The notes under the pieces were generated by a model. The model saw nothing but the letters and a program-made list of their open reading frames with translations, had not been told where the DNA came from and did not search any database. Position numbers and translations under genes: made by a program. Positions 34,484-46,328 of a DNA stretch of 64,000 bases are shown here, piece after piece; position 1 is the first letter of the stretch, and each line of letters starts with the position of its first letter. Source of the stretch: Enterobacter sp. 638 (GTDB taxonomy: Bacteria > Pseudomonadota > Gammaproteobacteria > Enterobacterales > Enterobacteriaceae); assembly GCF_000016325.1 (NCBI RefSeq), contig NC_009436.1:992001-1056000 (forward strand). Reading direction: 5' to 3'.

Positions 34484-34577
34484 GCTTCATCCTTGCGCTC
34501 ATTTCATGCCGGGGTGACGATAATAGCGGATAAATGATGAGGTTTGCGCAATAAACCAACATCCGAGCGCGGTTAAC

Positions 34578-34606
34578 TTGCAATTGCGATCCTGTGCAGG
34601 GATAAT
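34578..34606 (+). promoter_or_regulatory. ffs promoter
   Basis: -35 TTGCAA (34578-34583) and -10 GATAAT (34601-34606) are separated by 17 bp and followed by a GC-rich discriminator GCGCCAGCGCG. Transcription would start about 25 nt before the mature RNA, which fits a leader removed by RNase P. Confidence 0.75.
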
Positions 34607-34637
34607 GCGCCAGCGCGTTGGGAACAACGCTCTCAAT

Positions 34638-34751
34638 GGGGGCTCTGTTGGTTCTCCCGCAACACTACTCTGTTTACCAGGTCAGATCCGGAAGGAAGCA
34701 GCCAAAGCGGATGACGTGTGTGCCGGGATGTAGCTGGCAGGGCCCCCACCC
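34638..34751 (+). ncRNA. ffs: 4.5S RNA (signal recognition particle RNA)
   Basis: RNA of the bacterial SRP, which binds Ffh and targets membrane proteins. The 114-nt sequence begins GGGGGCTCTGTTGG and ends GGCAGGGCCCCCACCC, closing the long hairpin. The conserved Ffh-binding region reads CCGGAAGGAAGCAGCC. It differs from E. coli at a few stem positions. It matches the E. coli gene in length and order (near ybaY and atl). Confidence 0.97.
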
Positions 34752-35051
34752 ATTTCTGCCTGTCTCGACTTTCTCGCTCGCGTAACCCCTTCGATCTTCA
34801 CTGGCCTTCCACACTTCACTACCCTCCACAGAACCCACAATGGATATTCTGGTTATTAGCCCTACATTTAAATGGGTTATGTAATATATCATTCATCCAT
34901 CTGAAATATTATTGTCATAAACCTGTAATAATAGACTGGCAAATTATTGTTGGGTGTTTTTATTCTGTCATAAGCAAAAAATATATATGTGGATTGCGCT
35001 GATAACTTCGTGTATTAAATAAATAACTTATTCCGAAGGGAAGTTACAAAC
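34752..35051 (+). other. AT-rich spacer after ffs
   Basis: This 300 bp stretch becomes strongly AT-rich from about 34850, unlike the GC-rich genes around it. No conserved ORF was found. It includes the ribosome site GAAGGGAAG just before the gene at 35052, and probably that gene's promoter. Confidence 0.45.
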
Positions 35052-35303
35052 ATGGTCACTGCGGTACTTAACGTAAAAATAGATGAAGCGCTGAAAGAAA
35101 GACTTCGCCATTACGCAGAAGTGAATAACGAGAATTTAAGTGTCACCACAGAAAAACTGCTGCTGCTGGCCTTTGAAGCAGTAGAAGAGGCGGGAGTATC
35201 GGAAGAGGATATCGATAATCAGCATACGGAAGAAGAGAGTGTAGCTCCATTTACTCCTAAAGAAATCAAAGCACTACGAAAAATTCTGAAGAAGAGAAAA
35301 TGA
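35052..35303 (+). CDS. Small ribbon-helix-helix-like protein (possible antitoxin/regulator)
   Basis: The 83 aa product looks like a ribbon-helix-helix (CopG/Arc/RelB-type) DNA-binding protein. A short beta strand VTAVLNVKIDEALKERL is followed by two helices (RHYAEVNNE, then SVTTEKLLLLAFEAVEEAG). An acidic linker and a basic C-terminus (KALRKILKKRK) follow. It overlaps the next gene by 4 bp (ATGA), a layout common in toxin-antitoxin and small regulatory pairs. AT-rich codons suggest acquisition. The specific family was not recognised. Confidence 0.6.
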   Translation: MVTAVLNVKIDEALKERLRHYAEVNNENLSVTTEKLLLLAFEAVEEAGVSEEDIDNQHTEEESVAPFTPKEIKALRKILKKRK

Positions 35304-35515
35304 AACAACAACTGTCTAATGCCAGTGACTACAAAGAGGCCTGCGATCTGCTCCGCTCAGGCTATGTAAAGCATGTACGTCTTGGCTGGAATGTAGGAAG
35401 TGATGAGTTCTTTCGCATTGCGTCTGACTGGTGTGATACAGGCGCAAAAATAAAGAAAGAAGGAGAAAGTTTTGTTATTTCTCTGAAGGGTTTCCCAATT
35501 CCTCCTCAGCACTGA
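35300..35515 (+). CDS. Unknown 71-aa protein, partner of the RHH-like gene
   Basis: The protein begins MKQQLSNASDYKEACDLL and contains a central segment VKHVRLGWNVGSDEFFRIASDW. It has mixed charge, two cysteines and no signal peptide or membrane helix. It was not matched to a known family. The 4-bp overlap with the upstream gene, shared strand and common terminator show that both are made together. By position it could be the toxin of a pair, but that is only inference. Confidence 0.55.
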   Translation: MKQQLSNASDYKEACDLLRSGYVKHVRLGWNVGSDEFFRIASDWCDTGAKIKKEGESFVISLKGFPIPPQH

Positions 35516-35528
35516 GAACAAACCTGTG

Positions 35529-35570
35529 AAAACTGCTGACTGCATGCATTGCAGCCAGCAGTTTTTATTA
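35529..35570. terminator. Bidirectional terminator after the two-gene module
   Basis: AAAACTGCTG and CAGCAGTTTT pair outside an inner stem CTGCA/TGCAG with a 5-nt loop (one mismatch between them), followed by TATTATTT. It also faces the stop of the convergent MocR gene at 35582. Confidence 0.85.
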
Positions 35571-35581
35571 TTTCTAAAGCG

Positions 35582-37039
35582 CTATATAACAGCGCGTTTT
35601 AAAAAAACGTCTGTTTTATTCAAATTTGCCCATAGTGGTTTAATTTGCAAAAGTGCTTTCTCAAGCTCCTCGGGATCCATTGAAAAAGGCATCCGCAGGT
35701 AGCGATCAAACGCCCCCGAGACACCAAACCGCGTGCCGGTACCCAAATGAATTCCCAGCGCTTCTGCTCGTGCCGCCAGCTGAGTCGCCACCATCCCTGG
35801 AAGTTCTACCCAGTAAGAAAGCCCCCCTTCTGGCTCACAGAAGCGCCAATCAGGAAAATGCTCGCGCATCAACGCGCCACATTGGTTCCGGCGTTCAAGC
35901 AGCATCTCTCGTCTTGCTGGCAGGAACGACGCTGAATTCTCAATCAACCAGAGCGTAGCAAGCTGTTCCAGCAACGGTGATCCAAGATCGAGCGTATCGC
36001 GCGTTTGCGCAAGCGTCGCGATGGTGCGCGAAGACGCACGGATCCAGCCAAGGCGTAATCCTCCCCAGAAGCTTTTTCCTGCAGAACCCAGTGTGATAAC
36101 GCTGGCCTGCGGGTTAAATGCCGCCAGCGGCGCCGGGGGTGGCGCATCAAACCACAGGTCAACCATGGTCTCATCGACAACCAGTGTCGTGCGGGTCTGG
36201 GCGGCGATATCCGTTATCGTCTGGCGGGTGGCGGCGTCCATACAACGTCCCGTCGGATTATGGAAATCCGGCATCAGGTACGCCAGACGGGGCGCGGTTT
36301 GCGCCAGCGTGGCGGCAAAACCAGCGGTGTCCCATCCCGATTCCGGCAGCGAAACACCGACGGGACGACACGATGCACCCTGAATCGCAGCGATCGCCAG
36401 CGGATAGGTCGGATGATCCACCACCACCCGATCGCCAGGGCCGGTAAGCATTCGCAATACTAATGCCAGCCCGCTGACCGCACCATTAACCACCATCACT
36501 TCATCCGCGCGCGTCGGCAATCCACGCGCGCTGTAGCGTGCGGCAATCGCCTCGCGCAGCGTCAGCAACCCCATCTGATCGTAACCCGTCAGCGACAGAT
36601 GCTGCGTCATGGCGGTGAGCGCGTGGGTATAAGCCTGATGAATTTCTGGTCCGGCGCTGAGCGCGGCAGTGGAGAGATCCAGTGCCGACGTGATGGCTGC
36701 GCGAGTCGGGACGGCGTGACTTTCCGGCAGAATCACGCGCGACCCGCTGCCATGACGGCTTTCCAGATAACCTTCGTCGCGCAGGTGCGCCAGTGCGCTA
36801 CTGACGGTGGTACGGCTGACATTCAGCGCGCTCGCCAGTTCCCGCTCGCCGGGCAGGCGCGTATCCAGCGCCAGCCTGCCGTCCAGAATGAGCAGGCGCA
36901 GCGCATCGGCTAACTGACGCCACAGCGGCGTGCGCGAAGAAATTTGCTGCCAGTGACCCAACAGGCGCACCAGCGACTGGCTACCAAAGCGACGTGATGA
37001 CATATGCAGTCCACTATTTGAAAACTGGACATTAATCAT
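35582..37039 (-). CDS. MocR-type (GntR/aminotransferase) regulator, YczR-like
   Basis: 485 aa. An N-terminal GntR winged helix (about residues 40-105, with RLPGERELASALNVSRTTVSSALAHLRDEGYL) is joined to a fold-type I aminotransferase domain. That domain has the PLP lysine in LGSAGKSFWGGLR and the motif DFHNPTGR. Such regulators sense PLP or amino compounds. It is divergent from a YczE-type membrane gene only 48 bp away, the pairing described for YczR regulators. An alternative ATG at 37003 (MSSRRFG) would shorten it by 12 residues and clear the operator-like repeat. Confidence 0.85.
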   Translation of the reverse strand: MINVQFSNSGLHMSSRRFGSQSLVRLLGHWQQISSRTPLWRQLADALRLLILDGRLALDTRLPGERELASALNVSRTTVSSALAHLRDEGYLESRHGSGSRVILPESHAVPTRAAITSALDLSTAALSAGPEIHQAYTHALTAMTQHLSLTGYDQMGLLTLREAIAARYSARGLPTRADEVMVVNGAVSGLALVLRMLTGPGDRVVVDHPTYPLAIAAIQGASCRPVGVSLPESGWDTAGFAATLAQTAPRLAYLMPDFHNPTGRCMDAATRQTITDIAAQTRTTLVVDETMVDLWFDAPPPAPLAAFNPQASVITLGSAGKSFWGGLRLGWIRASSRTIATLAQTRDTLDLGSPLLEQLATLWLIENSASFLPARREMLLERRNQCGALMREHFPDWRFCEPEGGLSYWVELPGMVATQLAARAEALGIHLGTGTRFGVSGAFDRYLRMPFSMDPEELEKALLQIKPLWANLNKTDVFLKRAVI

Positions 37040-37046
37040 AGGTCCA
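37026..37046. promoter_or_regulatory. Candidate operator of the YczR-like regulator
   Basis: TGGAC and GTCCA, separated by 11 nt, lie in the divergent spacer. They are nested in a second inverted pair, CTGGA at 37025-37029 and TCCAG at 37049-37053. The repeat overlaps the annotated regulator start. Confidence 0.45.
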
Positions 37047-37087
37047 TTTCCAGCGAAGATGAAAGCATAAACTTCAGGAGAAAAAGA

Positions 37088-37699
37088 ATGCTGCGTCGCT
37101 TACTGCAACTTTACGTCGGGCTGGGATTTTACGGGCTTTCCACCGCGATGTTCGTCCGCGCCGATCTGGGTGCTGATCCATGGAACGTGTTTCACCTTGG
37201 CGTAGCCAAACTGCTGGCGATGGACATCGGTACGGTGATGATTTTAACCGGCGCGCTGGTGTTGCTGTTTTGGATCCCGCTGCGTCAGCGTCCAGGCCTT
37301 GGGACCATCAGCAATGTGATTGTGATTGGTCTGGCGGCCGATGCCGCGCTGGCGTTGCTTCCTGAAATGAGTTCGCTGGTGGCGCGCAGCGTGCTGTTGC
37401 TGTCAGCGGTAGTGGTGAATGCGCTCGCCACCGGAATGTACATCGGCGCGGGTTTTGGCTCTGGCCCGCGAGACGGCCTGATGACCGGCATCAACGCCCG
37501 TACAGGCTGGTCAGTGCGCAGTGTGCGTACGGCGATTGAAGTCTCGGTATTGCTGATTGGCTGTGTGCTGGGTGGCACGTTCGGCGTCGGCACCGTGCTG
37601 TATGCGCTCGCCATCGGCCCACTGATTCAAATTTGTCTGCCGTGGTTTCGTCAGAAACCAAAAATGAGTGTGGCCCCGCAACCGGAAAGCGCTGTTTAA
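37088..37699 (+). CDS. YczE/YyaS/YitT-family membrane protein
   Basis: Integral membrane protein of 203 aa with about five or six hydrophobic helices. It carries the family motif MFVRADLGADPWNVFHLGVA near residues 21-40 and GAGFGSGPRDGLMTGIN near 122-138. The function is not established; it may be a transporter or membrane sensor controlled by the divergent MocR regulator. An AGGAG ribosome site precedes the ATG. Confidence 0.85.
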   Translation: MLRRLLQLYVGLGFYGLSTAMFVRADLGADPWNVFHLGVAKLLAMDIGTVMILTGALVLLFWIPLRQRPGLGTISNVIVIGLAADAALALLPEMSSLVARSVLLLSAVVVNALATGMYIGAGFGSGPRDGLMTGINARTGWSVRSVRTAIEVSVLLIGCVLGGTFGVGTVLYALAIGPLIQICLPWFRQKPKMSVAPQPESAV

Positions 37700-37700
37700 T

Positions 37701-37717
37701 TTTGCGAAGCGCTCACA
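37701..37717. promoter_or_regulatory. Auxiliary lac operator upstream of lacI
   Basis: TTTGCGAAGCGCTCACA is the exact 17-bp reverse complement of the operator at lacZ (38921-38937). It lies just after the upstream gene and 59 bp before lacI, where a bound repressor could autoregulate lacI. Confidence 0.85.
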
Positions 37718-37775
37718 TGCTTTAACGGACGGGCTATGCCAGAATATCGGCATCTCCCGTTGCGATGTAGACAGC

Positions 37776-38843
37776 ATGAAAGCCATTACACTCTATGACG
37801 TTGCCCGCCTGGCGGGCGTTTCTTATCAGACGGTTTCCCGCGTGATTAACGATGCGGAACACGTCTCCTCACGCACTCGTGAAAAAGTGCAGCAGGCAAT
37901 GGCCGAGCTGCATTACGTGCCCAATCGCGGCGCGCAGCAGCTCGCCGGGAAACGCACCCGCACGCTCGGACTGATTACCACCGATCTGGCCTTGCATGCG
38001 CCGTCACAAATTGCCTCTGCGGTAAAATCCCGTGCGGGTGAGCGCGGCGCGAGCGTGATGATTTCGATGGTGGAACAGCCCGAATTTTGTCAGGCTGCGT
38101 TGCAGGAATTGCTGGCGCAGCGTGTTGAGGGCTTGCTGGTGAACGTTCCGTTGGACGACGCCGAAGCGGAGAAAATTCGCCATCTGGCCGCGCCGGTTCC
38201 GGTTCTGTTCTTTGATGTTTCTCCTTCTGCAAACGTCCATCGTCTGGCTTTTGACGCCGAGCAGGGCGCGACGCTGGGTGCAGAACACCTGCTTTCACTT
38301 GGGCATCAACATATCGCACTCCTTGCCGGGCCAGAAAGCTCGGTCTCTTCCCGCGCGCGCTTATCTGGATGGCAGGCGCGGCTGGGCCAGGCGAATGTCA
38401 CGCCGTGTGCCATCGCTCACGGTGACTGGAGCGCCGCCTCCGGGTACGAGAAAGGGCATCAGCTTCTGTCTGGCGCAACGCTTCCCGACGCCATTCTGGT
38501 GGCCAACGATCAGATGGCGCTGGGCGTGATGCGCGCCTGCTCAGAAAAAGGGATCGCCGTGCCGGGGCAAATTTCCGTGGTGGGTTTCGATGACACTGCC
38601 GACAGCGCCTGGTTTTCACCGCCGCTGACCACCATTCGCCAGGCCTTTCGCGACGCGGGTGAGCGCAGCGTCGAGTGGCTGCTTTCTTCTGCAACGAATG
38701 AACTGTGGCAAACGCAGCTGCCTGTTACGCTGGTCGCGCGGCACTCCAGCGCGCGATTCTCGCCGCAGCAGGCCGATCGCGAAGCGCTGGCGCAGCAGTT
38801 AAAATCACTCGCCATCATGGCCGAGCAGCTGGCGCGGCAATAA
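37776..38843 (+). CDS. lacI: Lac repressor LacI
   Basis: Tetrameric repressor of the lac promoter that is released by allolactose. The 355 aa protein has the N-terminal helix-turn-helix TLYDVARLAGVSYQTVSRVIN (about residues 5-25), nearly identical to E. coli LacI, and a hinge helix RGAQQLAGK. A periplasmic-binding-type core follows, then a C-terminal leucine-rich tetramerisation tail (AQQLKSLAIMAEQLARQ). The start at 37776 (MKAITLYD) matches the family; the in-frame ATG at 37668 lies within the upstream gene. It precedes lacZ on the same strand. Confidence 0.95.
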   Translation: MKAITLYDVARLAGVSYQTVSRVINDAEHVSSRTREKVQQAMAELHYVPNRGAQQLAGKRTRTLGLITTDLALHAPSQIASAVKSRAGERGASVMISMVEQPEFCQAALQELLAQRVEGLLVNVPLDDAEAEKIRHLAAPVPVLFFDVSPSANVHRLAFDAEQGATLGAEHLLSLGHQHIALLAGPESSVSSRARLSGWQARLGQANVTPCAIAHGDWSAASGYEKGHQLLSGATLPDAILVANDQMALGVMRACSEKGIAVPGQISVVGFDDTADSAWFSPPLTTIRQAFRDAGERSVEWLLSSATNELWQTQLPVTLVARHSSARFSPQQADREALAQQLKSLAIMAEQLARQ

Positions 38844-38849
38844 CGCTTT

Positions 38850-38911
38850 TGTGATCGACTTCGCTTTGCAGGGGTTCGATCCTTTACCGGATCATTTCTC
38901 CAAGGCATTGT
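38850..38911 (+). promoter_or_regulatory. lac promoter with CRP site
   Basis: A CRP-like site TGTGA-N6-TCGCT (38850-38865) is followed after 17 bp by -35 TTTACC (38883-38888), a 17-bp spacer and -10 CATTGT (38906-38911). The CRP to -35 spacing equals that of the E. coli lac promoter, and the operator begins about 7 bp later. Confidence 0.72.
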
Positions 38912-38917
38912 GACTAA

Positions 38918-42033
<3,116 letters not shown>

Positions 42034-42095
42034 ACTTAACCTCGTCGGTTGCGGTCACAGCTGGTGGCAGCACGCTCACTTCGGAGGTTTGACTC

Positions 42096-42449
42096 ATGAA
42101 GTATGTCGATGGTTTTGTGGTTGCCGTTCCTGCAGCAAATAAGGAGGCTTATCGCGAGATGGCGGCCAAGGCGGCTCCACTGTTTAAAGAGTTTGGCGCG
42201 ACGCGGGTTGTTGAGTGTTGGGCCGAGGACGTTCCGGATGGAAAATTGACCGATTTTCGCATGGCTGTCAAAGCGGAAGAGGGCGAAGAGGTCGTTTTTA
42301 GCTGGATTGAATACCCGTCGAAAGAGGTCCGCGATGAGGCGAACAAAAAGCTGATGTCCGACCCACGCATGAAAGAGTGGGGGGATTCGATGCCGTTCGA
42401 CGGCAAGCGAATGATCTACGGCGGGTTTATGCCGTTACTGGATGAGTGA
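42096..42449 (+). CDS. ybaA: DUF1428 family protein YbaA
   Basis: Small ferredoxin-like (dimeric alpha-beta barrel) protein of 117 aa, about as long as E. coli YbaA. It begins MKYVDGFVVAVPAANKEAYREMAAKAAP and contains the conserved ECWAEDVPDGKLTDFRMAVKA and FDGKRMIYGGF. No function is established. The TCGGAGG ribosome site is strong. Confidence 0.92.
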   Translation: MKYVDGFVVAVPAANKEAYREMAAKAAPLFKEFGATRVVECWAEDVPDGKLTDFRMAVKAEEGEEVVFSWIEYPSKEVRDEANKKLMSDPRMKEWGDSMPFDGKRMIYGGFMPLLDE

Positions 42450-42457
42450 TGGTTCGC

Positions 42458-42483
42458 GCCCGGCGACGCATCGCGCGCCGGGC
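42458..42483. other. Palindrome between ybaA and pdeB
   Basis: GCCCGGCG and CGCCGGGC form an 8-bp stem around a 10-nt loop between convergent genes. There is no T tract. It may be a REP-like element or a weak terminator. Confidence 0.45.
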
Positions 42484-42486
42484 CAC

Positions 42487-44049
42487 TTATTCACCCGGGT
42501 CGAGATTGTTCTCTGCCCATACAATGAACTCCCCTTTTGGCAGCGCTTTACTGTACAACCAGCCTTGCCCATACTGCACGCCGTGGCGACGCAGCCACTC
42601 TAATTGCCCTTCGGTTTCGATACCTTCAGCGACCATCGCCATGTTTAGCGATTTTGCCATTTCAATAATGTGCGGCGTGACGTTTTTGTACTCCAGCGCG
42701 TCCACGAACGACTTATCAATTTTCAACGTATCGACATCCAGATCCTGGAGATAGCTAAGGCTGGAGTAGCCGGTACCAAAATCGTCGATATAGATGGGGT
42801 GGCCTGAGCGGCGCAAACTGGCGATGAGCGGTGCGCTCACCGTAGGATCGGCAAATCCCCGTTCGGTCAGCTCCAGCGCAATTTGTTGCGGCTGAATCTG
42901 CCAGTGATTCAGAAGACGACTCAGCACCTGCGGCAGCTCGACGCAAAACAGATCTGCCGGGGAAAGGTTAATGGAAATATGTTGATGTGGGTGATGGCGC
43001 AGCCATTCGCCCATATCCTCAAAGACCTTTTCAATCACCAGCCGGGTTAATTTAGACGTCAGGCCCGTTTGCTCTGCCAGCGGAATAAAAATGTTTGGCG
43101 AGAGCAGGCTGCCGTCTGGCTGGGGCCAGCGGGAGAGGGCCTCGGCACCGGTTATCTTGCCGCTGTCGAGCGCCACGATGGGCTGATAATGGATAACAAA
43201 TTCACGGGCGTGTATCGCATCCAGCAGGCGATTGCGCGGGGATTGCAGACGGCGTAAAAGGCGCATCACAAAGGCCGCGGCCACCAGACTGACCAGAACA
43301 CCAAACGGGAACCAGAACAGCAACTGCTGATGCCAGCTCTCCTTGAGCGGCTCGAGAGAAGCCCAGGCGACGACCGCGAAGCGTAAATCAGGAACGGATT
43401 TGACGACGTACATCGATCCCCGGTATTGCAGAGGCGCAAAATTCTGTTTCTGTAATTGCTGCCAGACGTGCTGCGGGAGAGGACTGCTGCTGGAAAAAAC
43501 AATATTGCTGTCAAAGCCGACCAGCGCGGCTTCGATCGGCCAGGCGCCGAAAGGAATGACATCAATCAGCGATTCCGGATCCAACAGGACCAGATAATTT
43601 CCGAGACCCAGCACAGCCATATAGCGCTGAATGCCGAGATCGTTTTGCTGCGTTAGCCACGCATCATAGCCGTCGTGCGTGGTGCGCATAGGAAGCGGAA
43701 ATGCGGTCGCTTTGCTGGCCTGTTCGAGCGAGGAACACACAGGCTGGCGGTTATTGACGTACATCACTTCCTGAACGTAGCGGAAGGAGAAAGAGATCCG
43801 GCGCATTGCCAGTAAATGCTGATAGCTGCACGGCTGTCCGTTAAACAACTGGATCTGCGTTAACGCTTCTTTAGCCTGATCAACCACTTTGTTCGTGCGG
43901 ATCAGCACGCGCGATGAGTAGCGATCCAAATCCTGGACAAATTTGTCTTCTGCCTGGCGATGCGCGAGCCAGACACTCAGGCTGATGGGGATCAGCACGG
44001 AAAAAATCAGAACACCAGTCACCAGGCTGACCAAATGGCGGGTTGTCAT
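42487..44049 (-). CDS. pdeB: Cyclic-di-GMP phosphodiesterase PdeB (CSS-EAL)
   Basis: Inner-membrane EAL-domain phosphodiesterase (520 aa) that hydrolyses cyclic-di-GMP to pGpG. The order is an N-terminal transmembrane segment, a periplasmic CSS domain (the CSS motif in QPVCSSLEQA near residue 105), a second transmembrane segment near 240-260, then an EAL domain. The EAL motif is in GAEALSRW and DDFGTGYSSLSYLQDLDVD is present. Similar in place and length to E. coli YlaB. CSS-domain enzymes are redox regulated in the periplasm. Confidence 0.92.
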   Translation of the reverse strand: MTTRHLVSLVTGVLIFSVLIPISLSVWLAHRQAEDKFVQDLDRYSSRVLIRTNKVVDQAKEALTQIQLFNGQPCSYQHLLAMRRISFSFRYVQEVMYVNNRQPVCSSLEQASKATAFPLPMRTTHDGYDAWLTQQNDLGIQRYMAVLGLGNYLVLLDPESLIDVIPFGAWPIEAALVGFDSNIVFSSSSPLPQHVWQQLQKQNFAPLQYRGSMYVVKSVPDLRFAVVAWASLEPLKESWHQQLLFWFPFGVLVSLVAAAFVMRLLRRLQSPRNRLLDAIHAREFVIHYQPIVALDSGKITGAEALSRWPQPDGSLLSPNIFIPLAEQTGLTSKLTRLVIEKVFEDMGEWLRHHPHQHISINLSPADLFCVELPQVLSRLLNHWQIQPQQIALELTERGFADPTVSAPLIASLRRSGHPIYIDDFGTGYSSLSYLQDLDVDTLKIDKSFVDALEYKNVTPHIIEMAKSLNMAMVAEGIETEGQLEWLRRHGVQYGQGWLYSKALPKGEFIVWAENNLDPGE

Positions 44050-44143
44050 GCAGGGTTATCCTTTCTGCAGTGCTGAATTAAATCGCCTCAAAATGATAAT
44101 CTTATAGCATGCCGCGGTGATTGATTTCATTCAGGGAAAAGTA

Positions 44144-44863
44144 ATGAAGAAAAAAGAATTTGTGACGCAAGATCTCCTGAGCAAAATTTATCAGGACACC
44201 ACGCCTGGCCCGCGCAAACTCTCGCCGGAACGACAGCTCGCTGAAGAATATGGTGTGTCACGTTTCACTATTCGACAGGCGCTCGAAAAGCTGGTCAGCA
44301 TTGGCGTGGTGCGGATTGTGCAGGGTTCGGGGATCTGGATCAACGAGCAAGCGCGTAATAATCCTCTGGTTTATAACTCGATCACGGAAAAGCGTTTCGA
44401 TCAGATTCGTTACCGGATGATCAGCCTGCATAAGAAACGCCCCGATCGCGCGGCGCAGCAGATTTTCGGTATTGATGAGGAGAGTTTTATCTGGCATTTC
44501 TGCCGCTTGCGCTACGTCGATGACGTGCCCGTACAGCTGGAAGTGTCGAGTATGCCTGCCGCCGATTTCCCGGATCTGAATCAGCAGGCCATTGAGCGCT
44601 CAATCCAGCAGTATGTTCTGAGCAAAGGGTTTACCATTTCTCATATGCTGACCACCTATCGCGCGGTGAGCGTAGGCCGTGAACAGGCGGTTATTCTGGG
44701 CTGCAAGAAAGGCAGCCCGGCAATGCACATCAATAACCGCGGGATTCTGGATGGCGGGCGCGTGTTTGAGGTGAGCGATATTATTGATATCAACTACACA
44801 TGCACCTACGTCATTCCGTACAACCGCGACAATCTGGCCTGGCGTCAAAATCAGGGGGTATGA
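44144..44863 (+). CDS. GntR/HutC-family transcriptional regulator
   Basis: 239 aa. The N-terminal winged helix ([31 protein letters not shown], about residues 24-54) is joined to a UTRA ligand-binding domain (from about residue 90). HutC-type UTRA domains usually bind sugars or sugar acids, often phosphorylated. The start at 44144 ([10 protein letters not shown]) has CAGGGAA upstream and was chosen over 44117. Its 3' end overlaps the next gene's 3' end by 13 bp. It likely controls the neighbouring enolase-family and PTS genes. Confidence 0.85.
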   Translation: MKKKEFVTQDLLSKIYQDTTPGPRKLSPERQLAEEYGVSRFTIRQALEKLVSIGVVRIVQGSGIWINEQARNNPLVYNSITEKRFDQIRYRMISLHKKRPDRAAQQIFGIDEESFIWHFCRLRYVDDVPVQLEVSSMPAADFPDLNQQAIERSIQQYVLSKGFTISHMLTTYRAVSVGREQAVILGCKKGSPAMHINNRGILDGGRVFEVSDIIDINYTCTYVIPYNRDNLAWRQNQGV

Positions 44864-46050
44864 ATAGTGCCGTCAGGCAGGCGACTTTGCGTCCATTCGT
44901 GCGGTCGATAGAGAACCGGGTGCGCCAGCGCCAACGCTTCGTTGAAACCCACGCCGATACCGGGCTGTACGGGCGGATAGACAAATCCCTCTTTCACCTC
45001 TGGCGCGCCGGGGAACACGTCGTTTGTCGTGGCAGAGCGAGGAATAAATTCCTGAATTGCCGCATTGTGCAGATGAATATTCAGGTGCGTATTCACCGCG
45101 ACGCCGATCGGTGTCATATCGCCCGGGCCATGCCAGGCGAGGCGCACGCCAAAGGCCTGACACAAATGCGCCAGCTTCAGCGCCGGTGTGATCCCGCCGA
45201 TTTGCGAGACGTGGCAGCGTATAAAGTCGATACGACGATTCACAATCAGATCGTGCCATTCAGCAGGGTTATTAAATAACTCTCCCAACGCCAGCGGAAC
45301 GCAGCTTTGCTGACGCACCTGTTCCAGCCATGCGCTTTGCTGTGGCGGCAAAATATCTTCAATAAAGTAGGGCTGGAACGGCTCGAGCTGCTTTGCCAGC
45401 TGCACGGCCTGCTGCGGGAACAATCGCTCGTGGACATCATGCAAAATATGCAGCTTCCAGCCATATTTTTCGCGCAGGGCGTGGAACATCTCGACGGTAT
45501 TGCTCATGTACTCTTGCTGATCGAACCATGCGCCCGGCGTGGGGTTATCCGGGGCGTGGAGTGCGGATGGCGTACCGCCGTAAAAGCCAAGCTGGCAGCG
45601 GATATGACGATAACCCTGCGCAATGAGCGCATCAACGGAGGCAAATAACGCTTCCAGAGTTTCTCCGCTGGCGTGGCTGTAGGCCGGGATCGCGTCGCGG
45701 GATTTTCCGCCAAATAGCTGATAGAGCGGCATACCGGCCAACTGGCCCTTGATGTCCCACAGGGCCATGTCGACGCCTGAAATGGCATTGTTCATCAACG
45801 GGCCGTTACGCCAGTAGGCGTTGACGTTCATCATCTGCCACAGGTCTTCAATATTGTTCGCATCACGCCCAATCATCAGCGGCTGAAGGTATTCATCAAC
45901 CAGCGTTTTGACGGCCAGGGGGCGCTGCTGAAAGGTGGCACAGCCATGTCCCGTGATACCCTGCTCGGTGGTCACACGGACGGTGACCAGATTATGTCGG
46001 TCCGGGCGGGTAATAAAACACTCAATATTTTTAATGATCACAGGCGTCAC
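44851..46050 (-). CDS. Enolase-superfamily dehydratase (ManD/RspA-like)
   Basis: Mandelate racemase/enolase superfamily protein, 399 aa, of the mannonate dehydratase-like (RspA/ManD) subgroup. These remove water from sugar acids. Visible family segments are [29 protein letters not shown] (metal-ligand region), [12 protein letters not shown] and [15 protein letters not shown]. The start is GTG at 46050, because AGGAG lies 7 nt upstream; a GTG at 46071 would place this ribosome site inside the gene. The real substrate is unknown. It is divergent from a PTS gene. Confidence 0.85.
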   Translation of the reverse strand: MTPVIIKNIECFITRPDRHNLVTVRVTTEQGITGHGCATFQQRPLAVKTLVDEYLQPLMIGRDANNIEDLWQMMNVNAYWRNGPLMNNAISGVDMALWDIKGQLAGMPLYQLFGGKSRDAIPAYSHASGETLEALFASVDALIAQGYRHIRCQLGFYGGTPSALHAPDNPTPGAWFDQQEYMSNTVEMFHALREKYGWKLHILHDVHERLFPQQAVQLAKQLEPFQPYFIEDILPPQQSAWLEQVRQQSCVPLALGELFNNPAEWHDLIVNRRIDFIRCHVSQIGGITPALKLAHLCQAFGVRLAWHGPGDMTPIGVAVNTHLNIHLHNAAIQEFIPRSATTNDVFPGAPEVKEGFVYPPVQPGIGVGFNEALALAHPVLYRPHEWTQSRLPDGTIHTP

Positions 46051-46328
46051 GAAATAACTCCTTTGCTGCACTGTGGGAATACGTTATGGCGAATATCATC
46101 GCCCTAAAATCGTGAGTGGGTAAACCGTTTTTTTGACTATTTATTTTGGTCAGTTATTTGTCGTAAATGTAATTTAAAACCGTACCAATTTATCCTCTTT
46201 TACGATTTTGTGGCTTTGCAATGGCTAATTGTGAGCAAAGTCTAATTTTATTGGTTTGTTTTGTTGTCATGCTTTAATTATTCTTCATGGCGACATTAAA
46301 ACGACAACAACATCGGGCAGGAGTCTTT
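46051..46328. promoter_or_regulatory. Divergent promoter region between ManD-like and PTS genes
   Basis: About 280 bp, AT-rich. A TGAC (46134-46137) and a GTCA (46149-46152) form an inverted pair, and AATTGTGAGC occurs at 46228-46237. No clear CRP or GntR box could be assigned by eye. It is the natural place for control by the adjacent GntR protein. Confidence 0.35.

Noticed and set aside
46228..46237. AATTGTGAGC, identical to a lac operator half site, upstream of the PTS gene
   Set aside because: The other half (AAAGTCTAAT) does not complete the palindrome, and ten bases alone are weak evidence in a spacer.
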